Program-made: the position numbers and the translations under genes
In this document: piece by piece, positions 63,921 through 64,000 of the stretch
Position numbering within the stretch: the stretch's first letter is position 1
Layout: every line of letters starts with the position of its first letter
Assembly: GCA_963795435.1 (NCBI GenBank)
Contig: CAWCHV010000009.1
Span: 868,001 to 932,000 of the forward strand
DNA length: 64,000 nucleotides
Reading direction: 5' to 3'
Source of the DNA: JAFKFI01 sp963795435
GTDB taxonomy: Bacteria > Pseudomonadota > Alphaproteobacteria > Acetobacterales > Acetobacteraceae
Notes under the pieces: generated by a model
Databases searched by the model: none
What the model saw: the letters and a program-made list of their open reading frames with translations, nothing else
What the model was told of the DNA's origin: nothing

Positions 63921-64000
63921 TCACCGCTTCGTCGGCTTCCCGCTCGTCCTCGTCGCCGGCTTCGCGCGACGTGCCGCCGCCCGCTTTGGCTTTGCCGCCC
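63921..64000 (-). CDS. Possible C-terminal end of a basic protein
   Basis: At the right edge the minus strand reads AAKPKRAAARRAKPATRTSGKPTKR before a TGA at 63921-63923. A Lys/Ala/Pro/Arg tail of this kind ends many nucleic-acid-binding proteins. Only about 26 codons are visible, so the protein cannot be named and even the frame is tentative. Confidence 0.3.
   Translation of the reverse strand, partial: AAKPKRAAARRAKPATRTSGKPTKR

Overview
The window looks like a chromosomal segment of a high-GC alphaproteobacterium, most likely Rhodospirillales/Acetobacteraceae. The evidence is a split hopanoid locus, a periplasmic PQQ-dehydrogenase, an alternative complex III joined to a caa3-type oxidase, and uniformly GC-rich third positions. 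I see no tRNA, rRNA, CRISPR array, phage or transposase. The genus cannot be fixed from sequence reading alone.

Layout. 1-403: start of a PQQ-dehydrogenase. 669-13984: hopanoid/isoprenoid region. ispH-hpnH run leftward; dxs-hpnM-hpnI-hpnJ-hpnK run rightward with overlapping start and stop codons, then an agmatinase-like gene and a DUF4142 gene; hpnN plus a small secreted protein run leftward. dxs and ispH supply isoprenoid precursors, HpnH extends the hopanoid, HpnI/HpnJ/HpnK decorate bacteriohopanetetrol, and HpnM/HpnN belong to lipid transport. 14073-25709: one long leftward respiratory operon, actA-actB-actC-actD-actE-actF, a small membrane protein, a SCO protein, then ctaC-ctaD-ctaE and a small fourth subunit. 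It should carry electrons from quinol through alternative complex III to a caa3 oxidase. 25841-34598: metabolic genes. These are a MetE-like protein; a leftward trio of ABC-type binding protein, RuBisCO-like protein and cupin; an LLM flavin oxidoreductase; lutB-lutC; and an Smr protein. 34595-41956: an HTH regulator, a TPR membrane protein with about 16 near-identical repeats, an unrecognised 422-residue protein, a MaoC/CaiB pair and a DUF5996 protein. 42038-50729: GFA protein, gamma-glutamyltransferase, YraN, a ferritin-like protein, YifB/ComM, a histone-deacetylase-like amidohydrolase, an M81 peptidase, a HAD hydrolase and a cupin. 50865-64000: two small proteins, a very large repetitive surface-type protein, a GH17-GT2 glucan synthase, a CorC/HlyC-type protein, a transglutaminase-like protein, a tandem PCC/DUF296 protein and a DUF427 protein.

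Two properties cut across the window. First, a GC-rich palindromic repeat occurs five times; three copies lie wholly or partly inside reading frames (hpnK, a hypothetical gene, and the 3' end of a cupin gene). Second, five otherwise well-conserved genes carry single-base frame changes: hpnK, actC, the TPR gene, gamma-glutamyltransferase and the repetitive surface protein (two changes). Most look like one extra base. Either the assembly has residual indel errors or several genes are decaying; hpnK, with three separate anomalies, is the best candidate for real decay.
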